This document shows, piece by piece, positions 1 through 7,400 of a stretch of 19,020 nucleotides of DNA. Numbering within the stretch: the first letter of the stretch is position 1; each line of letters opens with the position of its first letter. The notes beneath the pieces were generated by a model. The model was given only the letters and a program-made list of their open reading frames with translations, ran no database searches and was not told the DNA's origin. The stretch covers positions 1 through 19,020 of the forward strand of contig CAZKXM010000034.1 in assembly GCA_964556785.1 (NCBI GenBank). The letters run 5' to 3'. Position numbers and translations under genes: made by a program. Source of the DNA: CAG-1031 sp964556785. GTDB lineage: Bacteria; Bacteroidota; Bacteroidia; Bacteroidales; Muribaculaceae.

Positions 1-664
1 CATTCTCCCTGTAGCCAAGGACTATAAACGCATTGGCGAAGGCGACACAGGGCTCAACACCGGCGGCATGGGAGCCGTGAGCCCCGTTGCGTTTGCCGAT
101 GCCCTGTTCATGGAGAAGGTGGAGAACCGCATTGTCCGGCCAACGGTAGAGGGCCTGGTGAAGGACGGTATCGACTACCGCGGCTTCATTTTCTTAGGGC
201 TGATCAACGTTGACGGCAACCCGATGGTGATCGAATACAACGTGCGCATGGGCGACCCTGAGACAGAGGTCGTTATGCTCCGCATTGACTCCGACCTCGT
301 CGAGCTGATGCTTGCCGCCGCAAAAGGGCGTCTGGGCAACCTGAGGCTTGACATCTCGCCCCGGGCGGCTGCCACGGTGATGACCGTGAGCGAGGGCTAT
401 CCCGGGTCCTACCCCAAAGGCCGTGTGATCAGCCTTCCGGACAATGTGGCTCCCGACACCATAATTTTTCATGCCGGTACGGCCCGCAATGATCAGGGGC
501 AACTCGTCACTTCAGGCGGTCGCGTGATCACAGTCAGCGCCCTTGCCGACACACCCTCCGAAGCACTCGATCGCGCCTACGCTACGGCCGATCTTATCGA
601 TTTTGAAGGGAAATACCTTCGCCGCGACATTGGTCGCGATCTCCTCAACCTCTCCAAGCCCTGA
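1..664 (+). CDS. purD: Phosphoribosylamine-glycine ligase (GAR synthetase), 3' part
   Basis: This is the C-terminal 220 residues of PurD, the ATP-grasp enzyme that joins phosphoribosylamine and glycine in de novo purine synthesis. The gene is cut by the left window edge. The open frame runs in from base 2, and the ATG at 68 is internal because conserved PurD sequence (LPVAKDYKRIGEGDTGLNTGGMGAVSPV region) continues upstream of it. Visible family signatures are GGMGAVSP, GFIFLGL, and the ATP-grasp metal/nucleotide block EYNVRMGDPETEVV, followed by the typical C-terminal domain with the G-RVI and HAGT segments. The stop TGA (662-664) sits directly against the next reading frame, so it is probably the first visible gene of a plus-strand operon. 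Identity is firm from these motifs. Confidence 0.96.
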   Translation, partial: ILPVAKDYKRIGEGDTGLNTGGMGAVSPVAFADALFMEKVENRIVRPTVEGLVKDGIDYRGFIFLGLINVDGNPMVIEYNVRMGDPETEVVMLRIDSDLVELMLAAAKGRLGNLRLDISPRAAATVMTVSEGYPGSYPKGRVISLPDNVAPDTIIFHAGTARNDQGQLVTSGGRVITVSALADTPSEALDRAYATADLIDFEGKYLRRDIGRDLLNLSKP

Positions 665-708
665 CCACTCGCGAGAAACATATAGCAGCATTCATTCTGT
701 CGCGCCCG

Positions 709-1656
709 ATGGCGGTGATTCTCGCCATCGCGGCCGGGATCGCAGCCATGCTGTCGTGGTCGGCCGGCGATGAGGTGATGACCTTTCCCTCCGACCGCGG
801 CCCCGCCCTGCCCTCGCCCAACCTTTGGTTTGAAGCAGGGTCGGCAGCCTCGTTCGGAATCAATGCCCTGATTCTGCTGATCAGCTGCGGCACAATGATC
901 TTCATAAACGGCCGCTACAACATTCTGCGCGGGTTCTCGGTGTCATTCGCCGGACTGTTCCTGCTGATGACGGCAGCCACTCCGGGGATCGCCACAGTTT
1001 TTCAGGGAGGCTCGCTTCTGGCCCTCGCCGCGCTGCTCGGAACGTTGCTGTTCTTCACCATCTACAACGCTCCCAAACGCGGCTCAAAACGAGTGTTTCT
1101 AACCTTTTTCCTCATCACGGCCGGAGCATTGACCCAGTATGGCTTCCTGATTCTCCTGCCGGTGTTTCTGATCGGGATGGGGCAGATGCGCGTACTGCGT
1201 TTCCGCGATCTGGTGGCCGCAGGGATCGGAGTGATTGCGCCACTCTGGCTCTGGTGGGCTTTCTCTCCCGGTTTTCCATCACTCCATGCCCCCGAATTTG
1301 ATAATCCTTTCGCCCCGCTCACTCTGATCGAGCGGATACGGTTTCTGGCCACCGTCGGAGTTACACTTCTGACCGGATTCCTGCTCGGAGGCTACAACAT
1401 GGTGAAAGTTTACAGTTACAACGCCAAAGCCCGCGCACTCAACGGCCTGCTGGCTGTTACAGGCGTGGCCACGGGAATAGCGGCAATAGCCAACTGGAGC
1501 AACATGGCTTTCTATGTCACCCTGCTCAACGTCTGTGTGGCGTTTCAGGCCGGACATTTTCTCAATCTAAACATCAACAACCGCACGGGTTATATTTCGA
1601 CACTCGTCCTGGTTGTGCTCTATGGCGGACTATGGCTCTGGAATCTGACCGCATGA
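709..1656 (+). CDS. Multi-pass inner-membrane protein of unknown function
   Basis: This is a 315-residue (from ATG 709) very hydrophobic protein with roughly eight to nine predicted membrane segments, for example around residues 1-20, 50-68, 73-92, 100-122, 130-160, 167-186, 213-232 and 240-310. I see no catalytic motif. A recognisable stretch is the TQYGFLILLPVFLIGMGQMR region near residue 145. The frame stays open upstream of ATG 709 and reads a plausible start of the first helix (TREKHIAAFILSRP). No ATG, GTG or TTG occurs between the stop at 604-606 and 709. A CTG at 661-663 overlaps the purD stop and could be the true start, giving 331 residues. The gene overlaps pdxB by 4 bases (ATGA at 1653-1656). 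Its place between purD and pdxB suggests co-transcription, but the function is unknown. Confidence 0.85.
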   Translation: MAVILAIAAGIAAMLSWSAGDEVMTFPSDRGPALPSPNLWFEAGSAASFGINALILLISCGTMIFINGRYNILRGFSVSFAGLFLLMTAATPGIATVFQGGSLLALAALLGTLLFFTIYNAPKRGSKRVFLTFFLITAGALTQYGFLILLPVFLIGMGQMRVLRFRDLVAAGIGVIAPLWLWWAFSPGFPSLHAPEFDNPFAPLTLIERIRFLATVGVTLLTGFLLGGYNMVKVYSYNAKARALNGLLAVTGVATGIAAIANWSNMAFYVTLLNVCVAFQAGHFLNLNINNRTGYISTLVLVVLYGGLWLWNLTA

Positions 1657-2618
1657 AAGTTATTGTTGAAAACCGCATTCCGTTTCTGCTCGAAAGGCTC
1701 GAAGCAATCCCCGGCATAACAGCCGTGAGTCTACCTGCAGATGAGATCACGCCTGACAGCGTGGCCGACGCCGATGCGATGTTTGTCAGAACACGCACTC
1801 AGTGCGGCCCTGAGCTGCTCGCCGGATCGAATGTGAGATTCATAGCTTCGGCAACCATCGGAACCGACCATATCGACACACAATGGTGTGAGAATCAGGG
1901 AATCAAGGTGGTGAACGCTCCCGGATGCAATGCTCCGGCCGTGGCCCAATGGGTGTTTGCGGCAGCTGAGGCCATGGCCGACAAACCGCTTGACGAGCTG
2001 ACAATAGGAGTTGTCGGCGTAGGCCATGTGGGGGGCATCGTGAGCCGCCACGCCCGCAATCTGGGCATGAACGTTCTTGAATGTGATCCGCCGCGTGGAT
2101 TGCCTCTGAGCCTTGAGCAAGTTGCTGCCGAAGCCGATATCCTGACGTTTCACACTCCCCTCACCCGTCAGGGCGACCATCCCACCTACCATCTGCTCAA
2201 CGCCGACGTGCTCTCGATAATGAAGCCCGGAGCCATCGTGATGAATGCGGCCCGTGGGGCGGTTGCCGACACAGGCGCGCTCGTCAATGCCATCAGTCAA
2301 AAGGGCTTGCGGGCGGCAATTGACTGCTGGGAGGGTGAACCGCTGATCGACCGCACGCTGCTTACGGCGGCTGAGATTGCCACTCCCCACATAGCCGGCT
2401 ATTCACTTCAGGGCAAGCAAAGGGCCTCGCTGATGGTGCTCAACGAATTCCGCAGTTTCATCGGTTTGCCCCCGATATCCGATCCTTCCATAAAAGGCGA
2501 CCGCAACGCCGTTTACGACATAATGGCCGACACCCACGCGCTGCGCTCCGCCCCCGGCGACTTCGAGAAGCTACGCAACAATTACACACTCCGCACCGAA
2601 AACATCCTTCTTCAATGA
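1653..2618 (+). CDS. pdxB: 4-phosphoerythronate dehydrogenase (pyridoxal phosphate biosynthesis)
   Basis: This enzyme oxidises 4-phosphoerythronate with NAD in the DXP-dependent vitamin B6 pathway. It is a 321-residue D-2-hydroxyacid dehydrogenase. The Rossmann motif VGVGHVGGIV lies near residues 121-130. The catalytic triad expected from the E. coli enzyme is visible as Arg201 (NAARGA), Glu229 (WEGEP) and His246 (TPHIAGY). PdxB-specific blocks such as APGCNAPAVAQWVF, CDPPR and ADILTFHTPL separate it from SerA-type paralogs. An in-frame ATG at 1632 exists, but the start at 1653 is preferred: it forms an ATGA overlap with the upstream stop and matches the family N-terminus (MKVIVENRIPF). The C-terminal dimerisation part is short compared with the roughly 378-residue E. 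coli protein. The 3' end overlaps dapB by 4 bases. Confidence 0.94.
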   Translation: MKVIVENRIPFLLERLEAIPGITAVSLPADEITPDSVADADAMFVRTRTQCGPELLAGSNVRFIASATIGTDHIDTQWCENQGIKVVNAPGCNAPAVAQWVFAAAEAMADKPLDELTIGVVGVGHVGGIVSRHARNLGMNVLECDPPRGLPLSLEQVAAEADILTFHTPLTRQGDHPTYHLLNADVLSIMKPGAIVMNAARGAVADTGALVNAISQKGLRAAIDCWEGEPLIDRTLLTAAEIATPHIAGYSLQGKQRASLMVLNEFRSFIGLPPISDPSIKGDRNAVYDIMADTHALRSAPGDFEKLRNNYTLRTENILLQ

Positions 2619-3334
2619 AAATAGCACTCATAGGTTACGGCAAGATGGGACATGCTATTGAACGCATAGCCCTGTCGCGCGGCCACGAAATCGTGGCACG
2701 GATTGATATCGATAACCGCGCTGACTTTGATTCAGCGGCTTTCAGAAGCGCCGACGTGGCTATCGAATTCACAACCCCTGCAACGGCGTTCGACAATTGC
2801 CGGGAGGCGCTTCTGCGCGGTGTGCCAACCGTTTGCGGCACAACTGCCTGGACAGCCCGGCTGCCTGAAATCGAGAAACTTGTTGAAGATACAGAGGGCC
2901 GTTTCTTCTGGACCTCCAACTTTTCGCTTGGCGTTAACATTTTCTTCGAAATCAACCGTAAGCTGGCTCGGATCATGAACCGTTTTCCCGCTTACTCGCC
3001 CTCGATGACCGAGATCCATCACATTCACAAACTCGACCACCCGAGCGGCACGGCCGTGAGTCTGGCCAACGACATGATCGATGAGGTTGAGCGCCTTGAC
3101 CGATGGACGGAAACTCCCGGTGGCCCGGGCGAGCTTCCTATCAGCCATGAGCGTGAAGGAGAGGTGCCCGGAACACATATTATCCGCTGGGATTCCGAAG
3201 TCGATACGATTACTTTGGAGCATCGCGCCAAGTCGCGCGACGGATTTGCCCTCGGTGCCGTGATTGCCGCCGAATGGCTCCCCACGGCTGCCCCCGGCAT
3301 GCACAAAATGTCGGAACTCCTTGCCGCATTCTAA
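2615..3334 (+). CDS. dapB: 4-hydroxy-tetrahydrodipicolinate reductase
   Basis: This cytoplasmic NAD(P)H-dependent enzyme reduces hydroxy-tetrahydrodipicolinate in the lysine/meso-diaminopimelate pathway, which also feeds peptidoglycan synthesis. The 239-residue protein begins with the dinucleotide-binding GYGKMG (residues 7-12), then has EFTTP (51-55), CGTT (74-77) and the substrate-binding signature EIHHIHKLDHPSGTA (133-147). His135/His136 and Lys139 of that signature correspond to the family's catalytic residues. The length is on the short side of the family (E. coli 273), as is common in Bacteroidetes. The ATG overlaps the pdxB stop (ATGA, 2615-2618), implying translational coupling. It is followed after 12 bases by a membrane-protein gene. 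From memory, Bacteroides usually has signal peptidase lepB in this place. Confidence 0.96.
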   Translation: MKIALIGYGKMGHAIERIALSRGHEIVARIDIDNRADFDSAAFRSADVAIEFTTPATAFDNCREALLRGVPTVCGTTAWTARLPEIEKLVEDTEGRFFWTSNFSLGVNIFFEINRKLARIMNRFPAYSPSMTEIHHIHKLDHPSGTAVSLANDMIDEVERLDRWTETPGGPGELPISHEREGEVPGTHIIRWDSEVDTITLEHRAKSRDGFALGAVIAAEWLPTAAPGMHKMSELLAAF

Positions 3335-3346
3335 TCACGCACGAAG

Positions 3347-4936
3347 ATGTCAGGAGTGTCACACCGCAGAAATATCGCCGCTGCCGCCATTCCGGTGGCT
3401 GTGGGGATTTACTACGCTCTTGTCACCGCGCTATCGCCGCTCACAGGCGACGACATGCGCTTTCTCTTCGATTGGAATCTCTACAGCGACGGCGGCACAT
3501 CGACGTTTCTAACAACACTGTCGCGCTTCGTGACCTACATGCGCGATTTCGATAATGCGCGTCTCTGCAATGTGTTCGCCTTCATTGCCCTAAGCTGCCT
3601 GCCGCGATGGCTCACGGGTGTGATTCTGGGAACGTGCGCAGCCATTATCGTGAGAGTGGGCACACGCCTGAGTGGCCGGCTGGACGCTTCATCGCTCTTG
3701 ATCTTCTCGGCATGCCTCATCCTGCTGATGCCCTGGCGCAACGACGGCCTCTCGACGGTGATCTGCTTCAACATCCTCGTCACGTCGGCTCTGACACTGT
3801 GCTTCCTGCGGCTTATTACCGTGTCGGGGCGCCTGACGCCTGTTCAGCTGATCCCGGCGGCTCTGCTGAGCCTGGTTGCCGGCGGGGTACATGAGGCATA
3901 TTCTGTCACCGCATTCATAGTTGCAGCGCTTTACGGTTACCGCAACCGGCTGTTCCGCAACCGCGGGTTCCTGATTTTAATGACAATATTTCTGGCAGGG
4001 GTGGCATGGGTGTGTTCAAGCCGCGGAATAATAAGCCGCGCAGGCAACTCCGACGGCTCGGCCGGGGCATCGGTCTTCGGACTGATGACCATGACACTTC
4101 CGCTCGCACTGCTGTGCATCACTATCCCGGTAGCGCTTCTGAAATCACGTTCTTTCAAATTGTTGGCCTCACTGCCGATGCTCTTGCCCTTAGGGGCGGC
4201 GATTGTGGCCGGGACGGCGGTTGCTGTTGTGTCAGGACTGGCCAATCCCCGGGCATGGTGGGTACCCGATCTTTACGCCACTGTTCTTCTGACAGGACTT
4301 CTTAGCCAACTACGCATGCCGGGGAAACTGCTCGTGCCACTGCTCTTAGTGTTCTGTCCGGCAATGATTGTGGTTCAATACAAATCGTGGAACCTCCATG
4401 CGTCACTCCGTAAAATGGTTGACACTTCGCCAGCGGGAACGGTTTATCAGGACTATCAGGTGGGATCACGAATGTTCTTGCTCCTGCAGCCGGTTACTAA
4501 TGTTTGGCATGACTGGTTACACCTTTTCAGCACCAATTATGGCCGTAAGGATGGACGGATTGAGGCTGTGGTGCCGGCAGTTTTTGCACGGATCGACAGC
4601 GCCCAGAGCCGCGCCATAAATCTTCGCTGCAATCCGGGCCCCGGCTTCGTGCCGGCCGACAGGAGCGCCGGATGGTGGCAGATAGGAGGCGAGGTTGTGG
4701 GCCCAGACAGCGTCATGACGTTCCGCAACTGGAACGGTGAAGTGACCGACGTAACCGTTAGCCCTCAGCTGATCGACATTCAGTGGCCCGACGGAGAGTG
4801 CATGAAAAATGTCGAGGCTCACGCGCAGCGCTTCGTGACTGTTGACGGCGACACGCTGCTCCACATCCGCCCGCTCAAGCGACTTCGCCCCGGTCCTTAT
4901 CACTCTGTATCACCCTCATCCGCACGCTCACAATGA
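3347..4936 (+). CDS. Polytopic membrane protein, DUF6056/GT-C glycosyltransferase-like (paralog A)
   Basis: This is a 529-residue protein with about ten hydrophobic segments in residues 10-345 and a soluble C-terminal domain of about 180 residues. Landmarks are GDD (34-36) after the first helix, the YMRDFDNARLCN region (64-75), PWR (129-131), GGVHEAY (179-185), SRGIISR (225-231) and NPRAWW (300-305). An acidic motif after helix 1, a loop HE and a PG/SRG-x-x-x-R loop recall DUF6056 and other GT-C-fold lipid-linked sugar transferases. That resemblance is recalled from memory rather than searched, and the substrate is unknown. The C-terminal domain (Gly-Thr-Val, QPVTNVW, GWW--G-E-VGPD) matches the next gene block by block. 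It starts 12 bases after dapB and overlaps the next gene by 4 bases, so it is probably in the same operon. Confidence 0.85.
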   Translation: MSGVSHRRNIAAAAIPVAVGIYYALVTALSPLTGDDMRFLFDWNLYSDGGTSTFLTTLSRFVTYMRDFDNARLCNVFAFIALSCLPRWLTGVILGTCAAIIVRVGTRLSGRLDASSLLIFSACLILLMPWRNDGLSTVICFNILVTSALTLCFLRLITVSGRLTPVQLIPAALLSLVAGGVHEAYSVTAFIVAALYGYRNRLFRNRGFLILMTIFLAGVAWVCSSRGIISRAGNSDGSAGASVFGLMTMTLPLALLCITIPVALLKSRSFKLLASLPMLLPLGAAIVAGTAVAVVSGLANPRAWWVPDLYATVLLTGLLSQLRMPGKLLVPLLLVFCPAMIVVQYKSWNLHASLRKMVDTSPAGTVYQDYQVGSRMFLLLQPVTNVWHDWLHLFSTNYGRKDGRIEAVVPAVFARIDSAQSRAINLRCNPGPGFVPADRSAGWWQIGGEVVGPDSVMTFRNWNGEVTDVTVSPQLIDIQWPDGECMKNVEAHAQRFVTVDGDTLLHIRPLKRLRPGPYHSVSPSSARSQ

Positions 4937-6495
4937 ATTCCGCCCGGCAAAACCGCCACATAGCGCTGCTCACCCTGTGCGTGGGGCTCTATTACGGAGT
5001 GTTCGCCTACTTTACTCCTGTAATGGGCGACAGCCTGCTGTTTCTCAACGAGATCCGCCAATACAGCGGAAGCGCCGGCGGCTTCGACTTTGAAGGCTGG
5101 TGGCGGTTTATGGAATATATGCGGCAAACCGACAACTGCCGTCTCGACAACGCCGTTTGCGCGGCTGTGATAGCTATCGACAATCGCATCATTACGGCCG
5201 TTACATGCGCGCTGACAGCGATGCTGCTGAGTTTGGGAGCGTGGCTCCTGTTCAGGCGCAATTTGCGAGCCACGGCTCTGTTTCTTGCCGTGGTGGTGTT
5301 TCTCTTTCCGTGGCGCGAGGCCACGATGGCTTTCTGCAACTACATGAACACCATGCTCCCGGCGGCACTGACGCTGGTGTTCATCAGCGTGTTTCTAAAC
5401 TCACGTCGCCGCATTCTGTTGACAGCAGTTATAGCGCTCCTTGCCGGCGCTGTGCACGAGGGTTACGGCGCAGCGACTCTCGGAGGTATCGCACTTTATG
5501 CAATTGCCAGAAAAGGGCGCTTTGAGGGCCGGCAATGGATTCTCATAGCAGCCTACGCGCTCGGATGGGCGTTTACGGTCACCGCACCCGGAATCTGGCT
5601 CCGGTCGCTGGAACAAGCCGGCAACGGCAGCGTGACGCTAAAAGGATTGATTACGGTTACAATGCCGATAATCCTGACGGTTGTTGCGGCGATTGTCAGA
5701 TTCGGGCAGTTCCGCAAGGCGCTCAGGTCAGAGATCGGTATCATTTCTGCCGGAGCATTCTGTGTTGGCGCAGTGCTCGCCGTCAAGGCAGGGTTCGACA
5801 ATCCCCGCGCAATGTGGCTGCCGGCGCTGTTCTCCACAATCCTGCTGACACTCACAGTAGCCACGGCATTGCGAAGGCTGTCGCACGGCGCACTGACCGT
5901 TGCGTCGGGGCTGACGGCGCTGTTCTGCGTCTCGCAGGTTACGTTGCAGCGAAAATATTATGCCCGCGAGGAAGTGATCGGGCAAATGATGTCGGAATCA
6001 GCTCACGGAACAGTGTTTATGGATTATGATGTCGTGATTCCGCGCTATGCCCTGATCCAGCCGGTGGCCAACCTGTGGTTTGACCGGCTCCATCTTTCGG
6101 TTACAAACACGGGCCGGAGTCATGGTGATATTTACTGCGTCGTGGCCGACACGCTTCGCAACATTACGCGCAGACAGGCGCGGGCCATCAACTCGGGCAG
6201 GAATCCGGGACGGGGATTCGAGAGAATTGACGGCAGCCAAGGATGGTGGAGCTTCGGCAAGGAGATGGTGGGTCCCGACATGGAGTTTGTGGAAACCATT
6301 CGCACGGGCGAACAGAAACCAGCTGTGGCGATGTTCACAACCCTGACAATGGAGGACACCGACGGAAACATTACAGAAGCTCCGTTCATTATCCAGAAAT
6401 TTGTCACCGCTTCAGGCGACTCGCTCTGCTGGATCCACTCGACGGCGAGAGGTGTTGCCGGAAAACATTTCAGCCGGCTTACAGAAGATTTCTGA
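4933..6495 (+). CDS. Polytopic membrane protein, DUF6056/GT-C glycosyltransferase-like (paralog B)
   Basis: This 520-residue tandem paralog of the preceding gene starts in an ATGA overlap with it. Equivalent blocks are MGDSLLF (31-37), EYMRQTDNCRLDN (61-73), PWRE (126-129), GAVHEGY (172-178), APGIWLR (218-224), DNPRAMWLP (289-297), GTVFMDY (359-365), QPVANLWFDRLHL (376-388), ARAINSGRNPGRGF (416-429), and GWWSFGKEMVGPD (437-449). The membrane part has about ten helices, followed by a C-terminal domain probably outside the cytoplasm. PG-x-x-x-R is better kept here than in paralog A, while the acidic GDD of A is GDS here. A role in transferring a sugar from a lipid carrier to envelope glycans or protein is possible by analogy, but it is not shown by the sequence. 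Its end overlaps the convergent DUF2752 gene by 17 bases. Confidence 0.85.
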   Translation: MNSARQNRHIALLTLCVGLYYGVFAYFTPVMGDSLLFLNEIRQYSGSAGGFDFEGWWRFMEYMRQTDNCRLDNAVCAAVIAIDNRIITAVTCALTAMLLSLGAWLLFRRNLRATALFLAVVVFLFPWREATMAFCNYMNTMLPAALTLVFISVFLNSRRRILLTAVIALLAGAVHEGYGAATLGGIALYAIARKGRFEGRQWILIAAYALGWAFTVTAPGIWLRSLEQAGNGSVTLKGLITVTMPIILTVVAAIVRFGQFRKALRSEIGIISAGAFCVGAVLAVKAGFDNPRAMWLPALFSTILLTLTVATALRRLSHGALTVASGLTALFCVSQVTLQRKYYAREEVIGQMMSESAHGTVFMDYDVVIPRYALIQPVANLWFDRLHLSVTNTGRSHGDIYCVVADTLRNITRRQARAINSGRNPGRGFERIDGSQGWWSFGKEMVGPDMEFVETIRTGEQKPAVAMFTTLTMEDTDGNITEAPFIIQKFVTASGDSLCWIHSTARGVAGKHFSRLTEDF

Positions 6496-6847
6496 CAATC
6501 CACCATCCGAGCACCACAATCAGCACCGCTTTAGGAAGCCATACGGAGCCTCTGAGGCGCTCGGCCCACTTCACCTTAGGCGGTAAGCACAACACCATCA
6601 AAAGCGGCACACAGAGCGCCAGAAGGGCGTTATAGCGTAAGGCGCCCGCTATGTCGCCATGGAGAAGGGAGTGGAGAGCACGCTGAGTGCCGCAGCCGGG
6701 GCAATCGAAGCCCGTGAGTTTATGAAACAGGCATTCGGGAAAGCCACCCTCGGCCGGGTCAAAAAAGGCATAGGCCGCCAGCATAATGCCGACGGCCGGT
6801 AATGCCATTAAAATCAATATATTGCGCTTGCTAAGCGCCTGTTTCAT
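6479..6847 (-). CDS. DUF2752 family membrane protein
   Basis: This small protein of 122 residues has an N-terminal membrane segment (about 9-28) and two more after residue 73 (about 73-90 and 103-120). The diagnostic DUF2752 motif CPGCGTQRA (49-57) is intact, preceded by CLFHKLTGFD and followed by LLHGD. The family is widespread in bacteria and has no established function. The paired cysteines in the motif look suited to metal or redox chemistry, which is inference. It is the last gene of the minus-strand run, 13 bases after the GYF/CD225 gene. Its stop (6479-6481) lies inside the end of the convergent plus-strand gene, so the two 3' ends overlap by 17 bases with no strong terminator between them. 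Only a short hairpin (6482-6494) is visible there. Confidence 0.9.
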   Translation of the reverse strand: MKQALSKRNILILMALPAVGIMLAAYAFFDPAEGGFPECLFHKLTGFDCPGCGTQRALHSLLHGDIAGALRYNALLALCVPLLMVLCLPPKVKWAERLRGSVWLPKAVLIVVLGWWIVRNLL

Positions 6848-6860
6848 AATATTTGTTCGA

Positions 6861-7394
6861 TCAGAAATTATTGAGCAGGTTCGGCATCAGATTGAGTCCG
6901 CCCCACACCGCACAGGTCAGCAAGCCGGTGATAACCGATACCAAAATCCAGTTTTTGGCAGCGTTTGAGGATTTTTCAGCTTGCTCATAACGGCCCTGAT
7001 CGTAGGCTGTGTTGACTTCACAGCTCTTGATTATTGCCACGATGCCGAAAGGAATGCAACACATCACAGTGACGACGATGCTCCATGCGAGATAGTTGTC
7101 GGGGCGCGGAGGCACATATGAGCTGTTGTTCATTCCGGGTGCAAGCCGTGGCTCCTGGGGCTGGCCTGACGAAAACGAGGCCGCATATGGATCGTAACTA
7201 CCGTTACCGTACTGTGGAGGACGGTTCGATGTCTGGACAAACAGGGGTGCAAGCTCAGGCACGCTACCGGCAGGAACCCAGTCGGGCATCCCTTCGGTCC
7301 ACACGGGTGTCTGCGGACTGACTGAAAGTTTCGAGAGCTCGGTCATGTCGAGCGGACCGAGCTGCACTTCGTTGAGAATGATGTAGTATTTCAT
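6861..7394 (-). CDS. GYF domain + CD225/dispanin membrane protein
   Basis: This 177-residue protein has two recognisable parts. Residues 1-52 form a bacterial GYF_2-type domain: a YYIILNEVQLGPL start, then W-x-EGMPDWVPA and PELAPLF. A Pro/Ser/Tyr-rich linker (about 53-99) follows. Residues 100-166 form a CD225/dispanin region with two membrane helices (about 102-124 and 148-166). It has the characteristic double Cys (112-113) before PFGIVAI and the conserved loop of the form VNTAYDQGRYEQAEKSS. CD225 is the family of the animal interferon-induced transmembrane proteins. Bacterial members are common and mostly uncharacterised. GYF domains bind proline-rich peptides, so a protein-recognition role at the membrane is a fair guess. 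It sits 6 bases after deoC and 13 bases before the DUF2752 gene. Confidence 0.88.
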   Translation of the reverse strand: MKYYIILNEVQLGPLDMTELSKLSVSPQTPVWTEGMPDWVPAGSVPELAPLFVQTSNRPPQYGNGSYDPYAASFSSGQPQEPRLAPGMNNSSYVPPRPDNYLAWSIVVTVMCCIPFGIVAIIKSCEVNTAYDQGRYEQAEKSSNAAKNWILVSVITGLLTCAVWGGLNLMPNLLNNF

Positions 7395-7400
7395 CTGAAA

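Noticed and set aside
1632..1652. Earlier ATG start for pdxB
   Set aside because: It would overlap the upstream gene by 25 bases and add seven residues not matching the family. The ATGA overlap at 1653 is the better start.
1731..2390. 219-residue open frame antisense to pdxB
   Set aside because: It lies wholly opposite a well-supported pdxB, has no recognisable domain, and long antisense frames are expected in GC-rich coding DNA.
2732..3304. 190-residue open frame antisense to dapB
   Set aside because: It is a shadow of dapB with low-complexity Gly/Arg-rich translation and no domain.
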